A stretch of DNA of 64,000 nt, taken from an uncultured Oscillospiraceae bacterium. GTDB lineage: Bacteria > Bacillota > Clostridia > Oscillospirales > Acutalibacteraceae. Both the position numbers and the translations under genes were made by a program. Numbering within the stretch: the first letter of the stretch is position 1; every line of letters begins with the position of its first letter. Positions 61,204-64,000 of this stretch are shown piece after piece. The notes under the pieces were generated by a model. That model was not told where the DNA came from and made no database searches. It was given only the letters and a program-made list of their open reading frames with translations. The DNA lies in the NCBI GenBank assembly GCA_900549755.1, contig URPQ01000001.1:34341-98340 (forward strand), read 5' to 3'.

Positions 61204-61692
61204 ATGCGGTCGCTGGAGCTTATTTCAGAGGAAATAGGCAGATATATTGCAAGAGAGCCGGGAATATACTCCTTCGGCACCGTGGCGTGCGAGCAATCGG
61301 GAGATATTTCGGCGGAAAACACAATTATTCTCGGGACCTACGGCGATAATAAGTATTTCGGGGATTATTTTTCCCCCGAGGATATTCCCGAAAACGGCTA
61401 TGTGATAAGGGTTACGGATAATCCGCTTAGCCCCGATGTTAAGCTGGCGCTTATTTGCGGGTATTCGCCGCGGGAGGTTTTTTATGCCGTCGACGATTTT
61501 ACCGACGATTACCTTACAAAAGCCATTCCTATATTTGATTCGCTGCCGCTGGTGCACGAATTATTCAGGCATAAACTGCCCGATTACAGCATTCCCACCG
61601 CGCTGTGCGCGCAGATTTTCTGGGACTGCCATGAGCCCTATGAAGAAATTTTGAAAAAAGTAACCGGACGCGGCTGCGTTGAAATGGTATAA
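61204..61692 (+). pseudogene. Glycosidase-like gene remnant with lost start and internal deletion
   Basis: The frame reads LELISEEIGRYIAREPGIYSFG, ENTIILGTYGDN, GYVIRVTDNPLSP, ALICGYSPREVFYAVDDFTDDYL and LVHELFRHKLPDY. This is the N-terminal alpha/beta domain that precedes the catalytic barrel in GH67/GH20-like enzymes. It then jumps straight to LCAQIFWDCHEPYEEILKKV, which resembles a C-terminal end, and stops. At 163 residues the catalytic barrel is missing. The 5' end collides with the araC fragment, and no ribosome site precedes ATG 61204. It ends 15 nt before the epimerase gene, its likely operon partner. Confidence 0.7.
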
Positions 61693-62492
61693 GGGGGTAT
61701 AAAGCATATGGAAAGGCTATATGAATATAAAAACAAATTTTCAAAAACCCTTTTTGAGGATTTTATTCCCTTTTGGGAGAAATTTTCGCCCGACCCGGTA
61801 TACGGCGGATTTTTATGCGGCTTTGACCGCGACGGAAAGCTGTTTTTTGAGGATAAATCTGTATGGCAGCAGGGCAGAAGCCTTTGGATGTTTTCAAAGC
61901 TTTACAACGAATTTGAAAAAAATCCCAAATGGCTTGAATTTGCACGCTCGGGCTATAATTTTATAAATAAATATTGCTTTGATGAAAACGGCCATATGTA
62001 TTTTAATGTCACGCGTGACAGAAAGCCGCTGATAAACCGGCGCTGCTATTTTTCCGAGGCGTTTGCAATAATGGGCTATGCGGAATTTTACATTGCCGTA
62101 AAGGATGAGGAGGTAAAGCAGAGGGCTGTTGATTTATTCAAAAAAATGTTTCATTATTACATAACGCCCGGCTGTTTTCCGCCCAAGGTAAACCCGAAAA
62201 CCCGCAGTGTCAGAACGCGCAGCATTGTAATGATAATGCTGAACGTATGCCAACATATGCGTAAAATTGACGACTCACCGATATATAATACCATAATTGA
62301 CGCCTGTATATCCGAAATTACAAACAACCTTGTAAAGGAGGACGAAAAAGCCCTGTTTGAAACTGTGGGTGCTCACGGCGAAAGGCTAAATTCGCCCGAG
62401 GGCAGGCTTATAAACCCCGGGCACTCAATGGAAACCGCATGGTTTTTAATGGAGGAGGCAGCCATCAGAAAGGACTCAGAGCTTATGAAAAA

Positions 62493-62516
62493 AGCCATTC
62501 AGATAACTGAATGGTC
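62493..62516. repeat. 24-bp target duplication, left copy (element copy 2)
   Basis: AG + CCATTCAG-ataa-CTGAATGG + TC; identical right copy at 62749-62772. An 8-bp-arm inverted repeat native to the epimerase gene. Confidence 0.93.
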
Positions 62517-62748
62517 GAGCGTGTCGAAAAAGTCGACACGCTCTTGGACGGGAATACCGCTCGCTCGAAAATCAAAGATTTTCGGACTGCACTCTATCCC
62601 CGCCAATACCACCCCAGTTCCCTTGAAAAACCGCTTATTCAGCGGTTTTTCGCTTATAATGTGTTTTTCCGCCGCGCATGTCAGCGGAAAAACGAAAGAT
62701 GCGGCGTGAACGCCGCAAAAATAAAATTTTAGGTTTATCGACAGACTG
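62517..62748. mobile_element. 232-bp gene-less hairpin element, copy 2
   Basis: Same 232 bp as 60713-60944 without a difference that I can find, implying recent spread. Inserted in the epimerase gene at a different target with the same rule: the duplication is the target hairpin plus 2 nt on each side (24 bp here). The open frames across it (about 60-75 codons) are the same in both copies because the DNA is the same; they have no ribosome site and are not called. Confidence 0.93.
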
Positions 62749-62772
62749 AGCCATTCAGATAACTGAATGGTC
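62749..62772. repeat. 24-bp target duplication, right copy (element copy 2)
   Basis: Exact copy of 62493-62516. Confidence 0.93.
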
Positions 62773-63113
62773 CTTTGATATTGGTTGGGATAAGGAAATG
62801 GGCGGCATTTTCTATTTCAGGGATATTGAAAACAAGCCCGTACTAAGCCTTGAATGGGATATGAAGCTGCTCTGGCCGCACTGCGAGGCTTTAATAGCCT
62901 TTTTACGGTCATATATGTTTACGGGACAGGAAAAATACCTTGATTACTTTGACCGCATTACCGAATACATATATGCGCATTCCCCTGACCCCGGTCACCC
63001 CGAGTGGTTCGGTCACCTCCACCGGGACGGCACGCCGATTTCATATATTAAGGGCAGCGATTGGAAAGGCCCTTACCATAATGTAAGAGCCTTTATGCAA
63101 ATAATTGAACTGC

Positions 63114-63782
63114 TTAAACAGTATATTCCTTATTAAATTCAAGCGTTTTGCCGCCTCTTATATTATCCGTAAACAGGGCGGGATTTTCGGAGTTGGACTC
63201 AAACATATCGTAATGATTGGGTATGTTTACCGCCGCGCCGATTTTCTCGGCGGTTATGAGCGCCTCTTTAACGTTCATATTCCCGAGCCTGCCGTTTATA
63301 CAAATAAAGGTGTAATCGGGCTTATACTCCGCTATGCCGAAAAGCTTTTCGTTAAAAAGCGTATCGCCGCTGAAATATAGGGTCTTGCCCTCCGTCTTCA
63401 CAATAAGCCCGAACGCCTCAACCGTGTGGTCGGCAAAAACCGCCGTTATATTAAAATCGCCTACGGTTATGCTGTCCCCCGTGTTCAGCGCTTTTGCATT
63501 GATTCTGCCGAGCTTTTTAAGCTCGGTTTTTCCCTCATTTGTGGTAATATAAAACTGATTTTCGTTTATTCTTTCCACCGTGTCGGGGTCTAAATGGTCA
63601 AGGTGATTGTGGGTACATATAACCGCGTCGCAGCTTATATCCTCGGGGTTTATCGGTATCGGTAATGTCCGCGGTCTGCCCGCCACACGGTTAACGCTGT
63701 CGGAAAGATAAGGGTCTATTATAATTTCGGTATTGTCGCTTTTTAATATATATCCGCTCTGACCTAAAAACCGTATTTTCAT
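63114..63782 (-). CDS. Metallo-beta-lactamase-fold hydrolase (UPF0173/UlaG-like)
   Basis: 222 aa. Metal ligands in THNHLDHLD (HxHxDH), FADHTVEA, FSGDTLF and PNHYDMF. Short, without extra domains; the group includes UlaG-like lactonases and uncharacterised YtkL proteins. The gene overlaps the next SDR gene by 4 nt (same direction) and converges on the broken epimerase gene, overlapping it by 23 bp. Being coupled to an SDR suggests a small sugar or sugar-acid catabolic unit. Confidence 0.88.
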   Translation of the reverse strand: MKIRFLGQSGYILKSDNTEIIIDPYLSDSVNRVAGRPRTLPIPINPEDISCDAVICTHNHLDHLDPDTVERINENQFYITTNEGKTELKKLGRINAKALNTGDSITVGDFNITAVFADHTVEAFGLIVKTEGKTLYFSGDTLFNEKLFGIAEYKPDYTFICINGRLGNMNVKEALITAEKIGAAVNIPNHYDMFESNSENPALFTDNIRGGKTLEFNKEYTV

Positions 63783-64000
63783 TGTACGCTTTTCCCTCCG
63801 TCAACATAAATGCTCTGCCCCGTTATATACCGCCCCTCATCCGAGCATAAAAGGCTTACCGTGCCCGCGCAGTCATCGGGTGTTCCGTAAAAACCTACAG
63901 GAATACTGTCGGTCACCTTTTTCGCGTATTCGGGGTCGGAGAGCGCCTCAACATTGCGGTCGGTATAAATAACGCCGGGCGCCATATTGTTGACCGTTAT
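63779..64000 (-). CDS. SDR-family oxidoreductase, C-terminal part (runs off the window)
   Basis: The visible end reads ITVNNMAPGVIYTDRN, then PVGFYGTPDDCAGTVSLLCSDEGRYITGQSIYVDGG, the standard C-terminal half of classical SDRs such as gluconate or 3-oxoacyl reductases. The catalytic Ser/Tyr/Lys part lies beyond the right edge. The stop overlaps the start of the metallo-hydrolase gene, so the SDR is upstream in the same operon. Confidence 0.88.
   Translation of the reverse strand: MTVNNMAPGVIYTDRNVEALSDPEYAKKVTDSIPVGFYGTPDDCAGTVSLLCSDEGRYITGQSIYVDGGKSVQ

Larger units (their letters stand above)
60448..61207 (-). pseudogene. AraC-family regulator, 5'-truncated and split by the 232-bp element
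   Basis: Removing 260 bp (element plus one duplication) joins GEIASLCNVSE to VYFRKLFKEYSGMSPAEYRTL in frame, restoring a complete two-HTH AraC domain that ends NGITPREYRNQIEEKF. The N-terminal side is also damaged: AraC-like sequence begins only at about ITVFTPDNANYKSIF (near 61207), and beyond that the DNA is the start of an opposite-strand gene. The sugar-sensing cupin domain and start codon are thus gone. It was probably the activator of the neighbouring carbohydrate genes. Confidence 0.88.
61708..63136 (+). pseudogene. AGE-family sugar epimerase/isomerase gene split by the 232-bp element
   Basis: Start ATG 61708 with AGGGGG upstream. The first part runs to KKAIQITEWS at 62516; after the element the same protein resumes FDIGWDKEMGGIFYFRDIENKPV and ends LLKQYIPY. 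Removing 256 bp (232 + one 24-bp duplication) restores one frame of about 390 residues, the normal length of N-acylglucosamine 2-epimerase-type (alpha/alpha)6-barrel enzymes. Seen motifs: GGFLCGFDRDGK, QGRSLWMFSKLYN, LINPGHSMETAWFLMEE and WPHCEALIAFLRSY. As it stands only a truncated 270-residue product with about 63 foreign residues could be made. Confidence 0.9.

Overview
The window looks like chromosome of a Gram-positive, anaerobic, probably gut-dwelling member of the Clostridia (Oscillospirales/Eubacteriales-like). The reasons are AGGAGG-type ribosome sites with frequent TTG/GTG starts, sigma-A promoters, a DUF4364 gene, YerC, an NfnAB transhydrogenase, LCP and class A PBP proteins, a CsbB/YfhO-like pair, and an N-acetylhexosamine kinase of the kind used on mucin or milk glycans. 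This placement is inference; no rRNA gene is present.

1-14.6 kb: one long minus-strand operon of nine genes. It starts at a clear promoter (14509-14537), followed by a c-di-GMP-I (GEMM-I) riboswitch (about 14427-14506) and an intrinsic terminator (14371-14426). Downstream come an InlB-repeat surface protein, a lipoprotein, a 65-aa coiled-coil protein, a 7TM HD-GYP-like protein, a 999-aa membrane-anchored protein whose C-terminus is a catalytically degenerate glycosidase-like domain, a HEAT-repeat membrane protein, a processive family-2 glycosyltransferase, and two exported glycosidase-like proteins with CBM9-like tails. I read this as a c-di-GMP-controlled exopolysaccharide synthesis and remodelling system with its own c-di-GMP turnover candidate. 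It is the most interesting system here.

14.6-30.5 kb: DUF4364 regulator, EamA transporter/LacI pair, BlaI/M56 two-gene module, DtxR-like regulator with a hydrolase, BirA-controlled bioY, thioredoxin, GntR-ABC operon, SDR, ssrA/smpB, a broken ROK-SIS locus, a polar amino acid ABC importer, and nahK.

30.5-49.4 kb: iron alcohol dehydrogenase with NfnAB, trmO-pbp1A, a MacB-like ABC exporter, a DUF3048 lipoprotein, an XRE regulator with a palindromic operator, an Asn-rich 40-aa gene, tatD-metG-(P-type-ATPase-like)-rlmB, a SLOG protein, and two duplicated ribbon-helix-helix genes.

49.4-60.4 kb: ABC exporter, hydrolase, hairpin-rich intergenic repeats, LCP protein, response regulator, RadC, RluA, and a YfhO plus CsbB-like glycosyltransferase pair.

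60.4-64 kb: a decaying sugar-utilisation cluster. An AraC regulator and an AGE-family epimerase are each split by an identical 232-bp, five-hairpin, gene-less element. Each insertion duplicated a whole natural 8-bp-arm hairpin plus exactly 2 nt on each side (28-bp and 24-bp duplications), and removing element plus one duplication restores both reading frames. Between them lies a deleted glycosidase-like remnant. A metallo-hydrolase and a partial SDR gene end the window.
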